33,195 nucleotides of DNA from an uncultured Acetobacteraceae bacterium. Lineage in GTDB: Bacteria > Pseudomonadota > Alphaproteobacteria > Acetobacterales > Acetobacteraceae. The stretch is taken from NCBI GenBank assembly GCA_937873205.1, contig CALMVO010000065.1, forward strand, positions 1 through 33,195. The letters run 5' to 3'. Positions 26,454-33,195 of the stretch are shown one piece after another; within the stretch, counting starts at the first letter, position 1, and each line of letters starts with the position of its first letter. A model generated the notes under the pieces. It was not told the origin of the DNA. It worked only from the letters and a program-made list of their open reading frames with translations, and did not search any database. A program made the translations under genes and the position numbers.

Positions 26454-26480
26454 GGCGATACGGCGGTGGCACCGTCTCCG

Positions 26481-27548
26481 TCAGCCGCCACGCGCGGTCA
26501 CGCGATGGCCCGTCAGCGGCACCCCCACGTTGAAGCGCAGGCCCAAGCGGTCCAGCTCGTAGCGGACGGTCGCGCGCAGCGCATGGGGCAGGGCGCGCTC
26601 GATCAGCTGGCGCCCATAGCCGCGGACCTTCGGATCCCAGTCGTCGGGCGGCGGCGGGATGCCGGTCTCGACCCACTCGAGGGTCAGATGCGGATCCCCG
26701 TCGCCATCGTGATCGGTGTGCCAGCTCACGGCGAGACTGCCCTCGTCGGTCGCCAGCGCCCCGTGCTCGGCTGCGTTGGCCGCCAGTTCGTGCAGGGCGA
26801 GGGTGAGCGTCTGCAGGATCGCGTCCGGCAGCGCCACCGCCGGACCGTCGAGCGCGATGTTCGCCCAGGGTGGGGCGGGCTCGAGCGCCGCGAGTTCGGC
26901 GCGCACCAGCTCACCGATCATGGTCGACTCCGCGAGCGGACGGGCCAGCAGGCCGTGCACGCGCCCCAGCGCCGCCAGCCGGCGGAACAGGCGCGCGGAG
27001 AACACGTCGACCGAGCGGCTCGCCGACATGGTGCGCCGAGCGATCGCGTTGACGACCGCCAGCAGGTCACGCGAGCGGTGCTGCAGCTCGGCCGCAAGCT
27101 CGCTCTGGCGCTGCTCGGAGCGCTTGCGGGCCGTGATGTCGCGCTGGATGGACAGCCATGCGGTGATGGCGCCGGCGGGGTCCCTGATCGGCGTGATCAG
27201 CCAGTCGATAATGTAGGTGCTGCCGTCCTTCCGGTAGTTGATGCCCTCGCCCTGGAAGGTGCCGCCCGCCGTCAGCTCCCGGCGGATCCGGTGCAGCTCG
27301 CGCGGGTCCGTGTCCGGTCCCTGAAGCAGCCGCGGCGTGCGTCCGATGACCTCGGCACCGGCGTAGCCGGTCATCGCGGTGAAGGCCGGGTTGGTGTAGC
27401 GGATGACCGGGCCCGGCTCGTCCAGCTCGGGCGACGTGATGATCACCGCGTCGCCGATGGCCTCGATCGCGGCCCGGAGCAGCGGCCCGTCGTCCGCGGC
27501 CGCGAGGTCCGATGTCAAAATGCTGTGTTCGGTCTCGTCGTCCGGCAT
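26481..27548 (-). CDS. PAS domain HWE-family histidine kinase
   Basis: 355 aa, cytoplasmic. A PAS domain with PAC tail (about 22–140) has GRTPRLLQGPDTD in the LOV signature position, with Pro instead of the photoactive Cys. The kinase core is HWE type: His157 in ELQHRSRDLLAVVNAIARR, LHELAANAAEHGAL (N box with the family His) and the WxE motif EWVETG. Such kinases are abundant in alphaproteobacteria and often feed general stress or chemotaxis-like pathways. ATG at 27548 has GGGA 7 nt upstream and is preferred over ATG 27569. It is divergent from the CheB gene and convergent with the RsbRD-type kinase. Confidence 0.9.
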   Translation of the reverse strand: MPDDETEHSILTSDLAAADDGPLLRAAIEAIGDAVIITSPELDEPGPVIRYTNPAFTAMTGYAGAEVIGRTPRLLQGPDTDPRELHRIRRELTAGGTFQGEGINYRKDGSTYIIDWLITPIRDPAGAITAWLSIQRDITARKRSEQRQSELAAELQHRSRDLLAVVNAIARRTMSASRSVDVFSARLFRRLAALGRVHGLLARPLAESTMIGELVRAELAALEPAPPWANIALDGPAVALPDAILQTLTLALHELAANAAEHGALATDEGSLAVSWHTDHDGDGDPHLTLEWVETGIPPPPDDWDPKVRGYGRQLIERALPHALRATVRYELDRLGLRFNVGVPLTGHRVTARGG

Positions 27549-27697
27549 CGTTCGATCCCAAGCCTGCATTGGACAAAGGGAGGCCGTCGCCGGAGTTCCG
27601 GCGCCGGGCTCTCATGCGGTCAAGTTGACGGGGCGCCGCGCCCCATGCCGGCTGAGCCCGGACATCGGGCGGCCTCCCCGCGATCCGCCGGTCGCCC

Positions 27698-28288
27698 ATG
27701 AAGGGCTTGGAGCCGGCCTTCGTGGCGATCGGAGCATCCGGCAGCGAGGGCCTGGACGACATCGTCGAGCTGCTCCAGGCGCTGGCGAAGCCGTGCCCGG
27801 CGGTGGTCATGGTGGTGCTGCACAGGCCGAGCGACCGGATCAGCCATCTGCAAGAGGTGCTGGCGCGGCGCTGCGGCATGCCGGTCGCCGTCGCGGAGGA
27901 GGCCGAGACCCTCGTCGCCGGCACCTGCTACATCGGCGAACCGGACGGCCACATCAGCCTGGTCGACCATCACATCGCCCACCTCGTCCCAGGTGCCGGC
28001 CACCGGCTCCGCAACAGGACCGTGGACACGCTGTTCAACTCATTGGCCGAGCATGCCCCGACCCGGACGATCGCCGTGGTGCTGTCCGGCGCGCTGGACG
28101 ACGGGTCGCGGGGTATGGCGGCGATCCACGCGCACGGCGGGGTGACCATGGTGCTCGAGCCGGGGGCCAAGGATCGGGGCATGCAGCGGAACGCGATCGA
28201 GTATGACGGTCCGATCGATCTGGTCGGGACAGCGCGCGACATCGCCCGCGGGATCGAGTCCATCCTGAGCCTGGCCCGCGCGAGCTGA
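27698..28288 (+). CDS. CheB-type protein-glutamate methylesterase lacking a receiver domain
   Basis: 196 aa, only the CheB catalytic domain. The triad is visible: Ser14 in AIGASGSEG, His42 in VVLHRPSD and Asp135 in LSGALDDGSRGM. Normal CheB has an N-terminal response-regulator domain of about 140 residues, absent here, so activity cannot be controlled by phosphorylation in the usual way. It would demethylate or deamidate chemoreceptors, possibly the MCP 102 bp downstream on the same strand. Fused CheB-CheR-PAS-HWE proteins exist in alphaproteobacteria; here CheB and a PAS-HWE kinase are separate divergent neighbours with no CheR. No clear Shine-Dalgarno precedes ATG 27698. Confidence 0.88.
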   Translation: MKGLEPAFVAIGASGSEGLDDIVELLQALAKPCPAVVMVVLHRPSDRISHLQEVLARRCGMPVAVAEEAETLVAGTCYIGEPDGHISLVDHHIAHLVPGAGHRLRNRTVDTLFNSLAEHAPTRTIAVVLSGALDDGSRGMAAIHAHGGVTMVLEPGAKDRGMQRNAIEYDGPIDLVGTARDIARGIESILSLARAS

Positions 28289-28316
28289 CCTTCGGGCCCC
28301 GCGCGAGCTGACCTTC
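28275..28316. repeat. 23-bp-period direct repeat at the cheB stop codon
   Basis: A 19-bp sequence, CCCGCGCGAGCTGACCTTC, occurs at 28275–28293 and again at 28298–28316. It includes the last codons and stop of the CheB-like gene. This looks like a simple recent tandem duplication; the second copy is non-coding. Confidence 0.85.
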
Positions 28317-28390
28317 AGACCGGTGTGACGGGCACGTAACGAAATCTTAAATCGGCGCGGCGATCCTGGCACCACAGGGAGTCAAACGCC

Positions 28391-30085
28391 GTGCAGAAAA
28401 CGAGGATCTCGACACGCCTTCTGGCCGGCTACCTGGCCATTCTTCTCATGCTGCTGTTGCTGGCGGCCTTCAGCATCATGAAGGTGGCGTCCATTTCCTC
28501 CGCGCTGGGCACGGTCAACGACGTGAACAGCGTGAAGCAGCGCTATGCGATCAATTTCCGCGGCAGCGTGCACAATCGCGCGATCTTGCTCCGCGACGTG
28601 GTGCTGCTGTCGGACCCGAAGGAGATCGGCCAGACGCTGAACGACATCCAGGTGCAGTGGGAGAATTACAAGAGCTCGTCCGCCGCCATGGACGAGATGT
28701 TCGACAGGAACGTCGCCATCACGGACGACGAGCGGGAGATCCTGTCCAGCATCAAGGCCATCGACGCAAAAACGATGCCGGTCGCCGCCACCATCGTCAG
28801 CCTACGGCTGGCCGGCAGGCTGGATGCGGCGCACCAGCTCCTGATGAGTGAGGCGCGGCCCGACTTCATCGAGTGGCTGCGCGTGATCAACCAGTTCATC
28901 GATCTGGAGGAGGCCAAGAACCACGTGGTCGGACGCCAGGCGCAGATGCAGGCCCAGGATTTCCGCCTCTCCATGCTCCTGCTGTGCGGCACCGCGATCC
29001 TGATCGGAGCCGGGATCATGGTCTGGTCGGTCCGCTCGCTCCGGCCGCTGCGCGACCTGACCCTCACCATGAACCGGCTCTCGCGGCGCGATCTCGGCAC
29101 GCCGGTGGTCGGCACGGATCGCCACGACGAGGTCGGCGCAATGGCGCGCGCGGTGCAGATCTTCAAGGACGGGATGATCCAGGCCGACGCGTCCGCCGCG
29201 GCCCAGACGGTCGAGCGCCAGGACAAGGAGCAGCGGGCGCAGCAACTGGAGGCGTTGATCGGCGGCTTCGAGCAGACGATCGGCCAGATGGTGGGGCTGC
29301 TCTCGGCGGCATCCACCGAAATGGAGGCGACGGCGCGGGCGATGTCCTCGACCGCCACCGAGACCAACCAGCAGGCGGGCACGGTCGCGTCGGCCGCGGA
29401 CGTCGCCAGTGCTGGCGTACAGACGGTCGCGGCGGCGGCCGAGCAGCTCTCCTCGTCGATCGGCGAGATCAACCGGCAGGTCAGCCAGTCTGCGCGGGTC
29501 AGCGGACAGGCCGTGGTCGATGCCCAGGGCGCCGGCCAGGTGATGGACACACTGTCCAGCGGGGCCCAGAAGATCGGCGAGATCGTCAACCTGATCAACA
29601 ACATCGCCAGCCAGACCAACCTGCTGGCGCTCAACGCCACCATCGAGGCGGCCCGCGCCGGCGACGCTGGCAAGGGCTTTGCCGTGGTGGCGTCGGAGGT
29701 GAAGAGCCTGGCGCAGCAGACCGCCCGTGCCACGGACGAGATCGCCAGCCAGATCGGGCAGGTGCAGTCGGCGACGCGCGAGGCGGTGGAGGCGATCCGC
29801 GGCATCATCCTGGTCATCGAGCAGGTCGGCGCGATCTCGACCGGCATCGCCGCGGCGGTGGAAGAGCAGGGGGCCGCGACCGCAGAGATCGCCCGCAACG
29901 TGCAGCAGACGTCGATCAGCACGCGGACGGTGACCTCCAACATCGTCAAGGTCAGCCAGGCTGCCAACGATACCGGGGAAGCGGCCGACCAGGTGCTGAG
30001 CGCGGCGCAGGACCTTTCGCGTCAGGCGGAAGAGCTGTCCCGCGAGGTCGGCAGCTTCATCGGCGGCGTCCGCACCACGCGGTAG
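28391..30085 (+). CDS. methyl-accepting chemotaxis protein
   Basis: 564 aa chemoreceptor. TM1 at about 10–32, a periplasmic four-helix-bundle-like sensor domain (about 33–195, including [17 protein letters not shown]), TM2 at about 197–215, a HAMP domain with [21 protein letters not shown] shown as [14 protein letters not shown], then a long cytoplasmic signalling helix pair. The kinase-contact tip [20 protein letters not shown] is intact. The start is GTG at 28391, with GGGAG 9 nt upstream. The stand-alone CheB-like gene precedes it; no cheA or cheW is nearby, so it must couple to a kinase elsewhere. The ligand is unknown. Confidence 0.95.
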   Translation: MQKTRISTRLLAGYLAILLMLLLLAAFSIMKVASISSALGTVNDVNSVKQRYAINFRGSVHNRAILLRDVVLLSDPKEIGQTLNDIQVQWENYKSSSAAMDEMFDRNVAITDDEREILSSIKAIDAKTMPVAATIVSLRLAGRLDAAHQLLMSEARPDFIEWLRVINQFIDLEEAKNHVVGRQAQMQAQDFRLSMLLLCGTAILIGAGIMVWSVRSLRPLRDLTLTMNRLSRRDLGTPVVGTDRHDEVGAMARAVQIFKDGMIQADASAAAQTVERQDKEQRAQQLEALIGGFEQTIGQMVGLLSAASTEMEATARAMSSTATETNQQAGTVASAADVASAGVQTVAAAAEQLSSSIGEINRQVSQSARVSGQAVVDAQGAGQVMDTLSSGAQKIGEIVNLINNIASQTNLLALNATIEAARAGDAGKGFAVVASEVKSLAQQTARATDEIASQIGQVQSATREAVEAIRGIILVIEQVGAISTGIAAAVEEQGAATAEIARNVQQTSISTRTVTSNIVKVSQAANDTGEAADQVLSAAQDLSRQAEELSREVGSFIGGVRTTR

Positions 30086-30523
30086 CATGACGCTCCGTCC
30101 GGAGTGGACCACCGGGCCCGCTGGCTCCTGATCGTCCAAGCCGCCGGGGGAGCGTCCGGCGGCGCCTGGCGAAGATTGAGCTCCGCGGGCTGGCGCGGGT
30201 CGCACCGGCATCAGCGGGGCTTCGGTCGCCCGGTGGCGGCGAGCGCGTCAACACGCTGTCATCGATTGGCCGCGCCAGGTCACTGGCCGCGCCGTCGAGC
30301 GCCACGAACCGCCGCAGTCCCCCCCTTGCCCGTCGTGCCCTCCATCCGCCAGCACCGCCGGGGCCAGCGGCGTGACGGGGCGGCGCGGTCGCTGAAAGGC
30401 CGACGCACGGCAGGCCCGCTGCGTGGGCTGGCTTGTCGCAGCTCCCCCGCCCATGCGGCAGTTTGCCATCGTCATGCCGGTCGGACACCTTCTGCCGCCG
30501 CAGCAGCAGGAGCTTGTCCGTCC
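30086..30523. other. 438-bp stretch without a supported gene
   Basis: Open frames exist on both strands (for example minus 30057–30488 and the upstream extension of the antiporter frame), but their translations are Arg/Pro/Gly-rich and lack family features, as expected for GC-rich non-coding DNA. No tRNA, riboswitch or strong terminator is recognised. The last part holds AGGAG (30508–30512), the probable ribosome-binding site of the antiporter gene. Confidence 0.6.
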
Positions 30524-32203
30524 GTGCACGTCGCCGTCATCGTCCTGCTGCTGCTGTTCGTAGTGGCGCTGAGCCCGGTGCTGGCGCGCGGGCTGCGGCT
30601 GCCGGTGCCGCTGCTGCAAATCGCGCTCGGCGTCGGCGCCAGCCTGCTCGGCGTGCGCATCAGCTTCGAGTCCGACGTGTTCATGCTGCTGTTCGTCCCG
30701 CCGCTGCTGTTCTCCGACGCCTACCTGATGCCGATCCGCGAGTTCCGCTCGCTCGGCCGCGTCATCCTGACGCTGGCGCTGGGTCTGGTGCTGTTCACCA
30801 CGCTCGCCTGCGGCTGGTTCGTGCATTGGCTGATCCCTCAGATCCCGCTCGCGGCCTGCTTCGCGCTGGCGGCGGTGCTGTCCCCGACCGATGCGGTGGC
30901 GGTCGGCGGCATGATCGAGGGCAGGGCGGTGCCGCACCGGTTCCTGCACGTGCTGTCCGGCGAGGCGCTGCTGAACGACGCCACCGGTCTGGTCTGCTTC
31001 CGCTTCGCGGTCGCCGCCGCGACCACAGGCTCGTTCTCGGTCCCGGCCGCGGTCGGCGCCTTCGCGCTGATCTGCCTCATCGGGCTCGGTGTCGGCGTAG
31101 CGCTGGCCGCCTGCCTCATCGCCATCGAGCGGCTGCTCGCGCATCGCGGCGCGGGCGGGGCGGCCACCGCCGCCACCCTATCGGCGGTACTGCCGTTCGC
31201 GGCCTATCTGGGGGCCGAGCGCCTGGGGGCATCGGGTATCCTGGCCGCCGTCGCCGCCGGGCTGACGCTGCGCCGGCTGCGCGGCGTGGACGGCGTCGAC
31301 GGCCAGACGCGGCTGGTGACCAGCGCGGTCTGGAGCGTGCTCACCTTCACCTTCAACGGGCTGATCTTCCTGCTGCTGGGCCTGCAGCTGCCGAACCTGA
31401 TCCGTGGCGGCCAGCGGCTCGTCGTGCAGTCGCATATCGGGCACTGGGAGCCGCTGCTGGCGGTCGGGCTGATCACGCTGGTGCTGGTGGCGCTGCGCCT
31501 GGTCTGGGTGGAGCTGACGCTGGCGATGCAGCGGGGCTATCGCCGCCTGCGCCGAAGCCCCGCCGGGATGACGCGCTCGCCCCGGCTGATCGGGGCGATG
31601 GCGGTGGCCGGCGTGCGCGGTGCCATCACCCTGGCCGCCGTGCTGTCGCTGGCGCCGGACTTCCCGCAGCGTGACCTGCTGGTGACGCTGGCCGCCGGCG
31701 TCATCGTGGCCTCGCTGCTGCTGGCGGCATTGGCGCTGCCGGCGCTGCTGCGCGGGCTCTCGATGCCGGACGTGGACCCGATGCGGCGGGAGGCCGACCG
31801 CGCCCGGCTGCAGATCGCGCGGGTGGCGATCGAGGCCGCGCAGCGCGAGCTGTCGCTGCCGGATGGCGACGGGCCGCAGCGCCGCGCCGAACGCGACGCC
31901 GTGCTGGAGGGGCTGCTGTCCCGCTACCGGCAGCGCGAGCAGCGGCTGAGTGCGGCGCTGGACGGCGACGGCGCCGCCCTGCCCGGGGACGAGCGGCTGC
32001 CGACGCTGCGCCGCGACCGGCTGGAGCTGGCGTTCCGGCTGCACGTGCTGCGGGTCGAGCGGGCGGCACTCGCCGAGATGACGCGCAGTGCTGCGATCAA
32101 CGATCAGACCGAGCGGCTGCTGCTGCGCGAGCTCGATTACGAGGAGGAGGTGCTGTCGGCGCGCGCCCGCTCGCTGCCGCGGCTGCCGGAGGCGGTGCGG
32201 TGA
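30524..32203 (+). CDS. CPA1-family Na+/H+ antiporter
   Basis: 559-aa inner-membrane antiporter (NhaP/YjcE type) exporting Na+ or K+ in exchange for protons. About 12 hydrophobic segments span residues 1–415. Key motifs are LSPTDAVAVGG, LSGEALLNDATGLV (ion-binding ND) and VAGVRGAITLAAVLSL. The C-terminal ~140 residues are a charged cytoplasmic helical domain, presumably regulatory. GTG at 30524 is chosen because it starts directly before TM1 and AGGAG lies 11 nt upstream; the frame is open much further but without similarity. Its stop overlaps the start of the next transporter (GTGA). Confidence 0.92.
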   Translation: MHVAVIVLLLLFVVALSPVLARGLRLPVPLLQIALGVGASLLGVRISFESDVFMLLFVPPLLFSDAYLMPIREFRSLGRVILTLALGLVLFTTLACGWFVHWLIPQIPLAACFALAAVLSPTDAVAVGGMIEGRAVPHRFLHVLSGEALLNDATGLVCFRFAVAAATTGSFSVPAAVGAFALICLIGLGVGVALAACLIAIERLLAHRGAGGAATAATLSAVLPFAAYLGAERLGASGILAAVAAGLTLRRLRGVDGVDGQTRLVTSAVWSVLTFTFNGLIFLLLGLQLPNLIRGGQRLVVQSHIGHWEPLLAVGLITLVLVALRLVWVELTLAMQRGYRRLRRSPAGMTRSPRLIGAMAVAGVRGAITLAAVLSLAPDFPQRDLLVTLAAGVIVASLLLAALALPALLRGLSMPDVDPMRREADRARLQIARVAIEAAQRELSLPDGDGPQRRAERDAVLEGLLSRYRQREQRLSAALDGDGAALPGDERLPTLRRDRLELAFRLHVLRVERAALAEMTRSAAINDQTERLLLRELDYEEEVLSARARSLPRLPEAVR

Positions 32204-33147
32204 GCGCCGCACGCGAGACGACGGCGATCCGGACCGGGCCGGTGCCGGCGGCGGAGTGGCTGCTGCTGGTGACGCTGTCGTTCCTTTATGGCGGCGCGTT
32301 CCTGTTCTACCGCATGCTGGCGCCGGTGCTGCCGCCGCTCTCGGTGGTGGCGGGCCGGCTCGTGATCGCCGCCGTGGCGCTCGACCTGGTGCTGCTGGCG
32401 GTCCGGCGCGGTGCCGTGACGGGCATGTCCTGGCGCCTGGCCGGGGCGTTCCTGCTGCTAGGCACGCTCAACTGCGCGCTGCCGTTCTCGCTGTACGCTT
32501 GGAGCGAGCACCGGTTGACCGGCGGCATGGCCTCGATCCTGACCGCGCCGACGCCGATCCTGACCGCGCTGGTCGCCCACGTGCTGACCCGCGACGAGCG
32601 GCTGTCGGCGCGGATGATCGCAGGCGCGGTCTGCGGGCTGTCCGGCGTCGTGGTGCTGCTGGCGCCGTCACTCGCGCATGGGTTCGGCGGCGGCGACCTG
32701 CTGTCGAAGCTGGCCTGCATCGGCGCCTCGGTCTGCTACGCGGTGGGCGGCGTGCTGTCGCGGCGGGTCCGCGGGCTCTCGCCGCTGCAGTTTGCCGCCG
32801 GCCAGATCACCGCCGGTGCGCTGCTGATGCTGCCGCTGGCGGCGGCGGTCGACCGTTTCTGGACGCTGCCGCCGCTGCCCGCGCGCGGCGTCGCCGCGCT
32901 GCTGGGCATCGGGCTGCTGTCCACGTCGGTGGCCTACCTGCTGTATTTCCGGATCCTGGCCTCGTCCGGTGCCACCCGCGCCTCGCTGGTGACGCTGCTG
33001 GTGCCGGTGAGCGCGCTGCTGCTGGGCGGCGTCGTGCTCGGCGAAGGGCTGCCGCTGCGGGCGCTGCCCGGCGTGGTGCTGATCGCGGCGGGGCTGGTGG
33101 TGATCGATGGGCGGCTGCTGCGGGTCGGACGGCCGGGCCGGATCTAG
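32200..33147 (+). CDS. EamA/DMT-superfamily transporter
   Basis: 315 aa with about ten membrane segments arranged as two EamA repeats. The first holds SFLYGGAFLFYRMLAP and ASILTAPTPILTALVAHVL; the second holds ASVCYAVGGVLSRR and ASLVTLLVPVSALLLGGVVLGE. Members export amino acids or other metabolites; the substrate cannot be told. GTG at 32200 overlaps the antiporter stop by 4 bp (GTGA), so translation is coupled. The TAG stop at 33145–33147 touches the start of the terminal palindrome. Confidence 0.9.
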   Translation: MSAARETTAIRTGPVPAAEWLLLVTLSFLYGGAFLFYRMLAPVLPPLSVVAGRLVIAAVALDLVLLAVRRGAVTGMSWRLAGAFLLLGTLNCALPFSLYAWSEHRLTGGMASILTAPTPILTALVAHVLTRDERLSARMIAGAVCGLSGVVVLLAPSLAHGFGGGDLLSKLACIGASVCYAVGGVLSRRVRGLSPLQFAAGQITAGALLMLPLAAAVDRFWTLPPLPARGVAALLGIGLLSTSVAYLLYFRILASSGATRASLVTLLVPVSALLLGGVVLGEGLPLRALPGVVLIAAGLVVIDGRLLRVGRPGRI

Positions 33148-33193
33148 AGCATCATCCGATCGAACGGACTCGTTCGATCGGATAAAGATGCTC
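33147..33193. repeat. long imperfect palindrome, probable dispersed repeat / terminator
   Basis: GAGCATC (33147–33153) pairs with GATGCTC (33187–33193). Inside it, ATCCGATCGAACG (33154–33166) pairs perfectly with CGTTCGATCGGAT (33171–33183) around a GACT loop; three A's are bulged. The 20-bp stem begins in the transporter stop codon. It resembles the TCTAGAGCAT-type palindromes scattered through alphaproteobacterial genomes, and could act as a Rho-independent-like barrier. It is markedly AT-richer than its surroundings. Confidence 0.75.
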
Positions 33194-33195
33194 GT

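Noticed and set aside
28355-28385. Sigma-54 or sigma-28 promoter upstream of the MCP gene
   Set aside because: TGGCAC is present but no properly spaced GC/TTGC element, and the TAAA-like box lacks a matching GCCGATAA at the right distance.
30057-30488. 143-aa minus-strand open frame in the gap after the MCP gene
   Set aside because: Arg/Pro/Gly-rich translation with no motif, overlaps the MCP 3' end, and is typical of spurious frames in GC-rich DNA.

Overview
The window is GC-rich (roughly 70 % by eye), densely coded chromosomal DNA. Gene content and order point to an alphaproteobacterium, most likely Acetobacteraceae/Rhodospirillales: ftsH–(insert)–folP–glmM–thiD, an EF-P beta-lysylation set (efp, epmB, epmA), a zinc-ligand-poor rpmJ, zapA–6S RNA–5-formyl-THF cyclo-ligase, and a DhnA-type class I aldolase. 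The taxonomic call is inferred from protein families and gene order, not from a marker gene. There is no sign of a prophage, plasmid, CRISPR array, rRNA or tRNA.

Layout. 1–6131: ftsH (5' end outside the window), a convergent Old Yellow Enzyme gene, then folP, glmM and thiD. 6213–9402: a membrane GGDEF-EAL protein (minus strand), rpmJ with a good sigma-70-like promoter, and a secreted TPR protein. 9415–15005: six minus-strand genes, in transcription order epmB, efp, an inositol-monophosphatase-family gene, and three genes coupled by stop/start overlaps (periplasmic OmpA-like protein, MotA/TolQ/ExbB-like channel, MotB/OmpA-like protein). epmA is divergent from epmB, so the EF-P modification pathway is present with its substrate. 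16155–18198: two small lipoproteins (one Gly/Phe/Tyr-rich, one fasciclin), a secreted protein of unknown function, and the C-terminal remnant of a short-chain dehydrogenase. 18247–20439: thiE, a multi-hairpin intergenic element, class I aldolase and an unknown protein. 20497–22771: DUF4164-like protein, zapA, 6S RNA, 5-formyl-THF cyclo-ligase and a YmdB-type phosphoesterase.

22863–30085 is a signalling block: PAS-GGDEF-EAL protein, soluble histidine kinase with an RsbRD-like N-terminus, PAS-HWE histidine kinase, a CheB methylesterase lacking its receiver domain, and a methyl-accepting chemotaxis protein. No cheA, cheW, cheR or response regulator lies in the window. After a 438-bp stretch without a supported gene come a CPA1 Na+/H+ antiporter and a coupled DMT-family transporter. 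The window ends in a long imperfect palindrome that looks like a dispersed repeat.

Most genes are recognisable housekeeping or signalling families. The least explained parts are the coupled OmpA–MotA–MotB-like locus (a trans-envelope motor of unknown job), the CheB/HWE/MCP set without a chemotaxis core, the unknown genes at 17512 and 19963, and the hairpin repeats.
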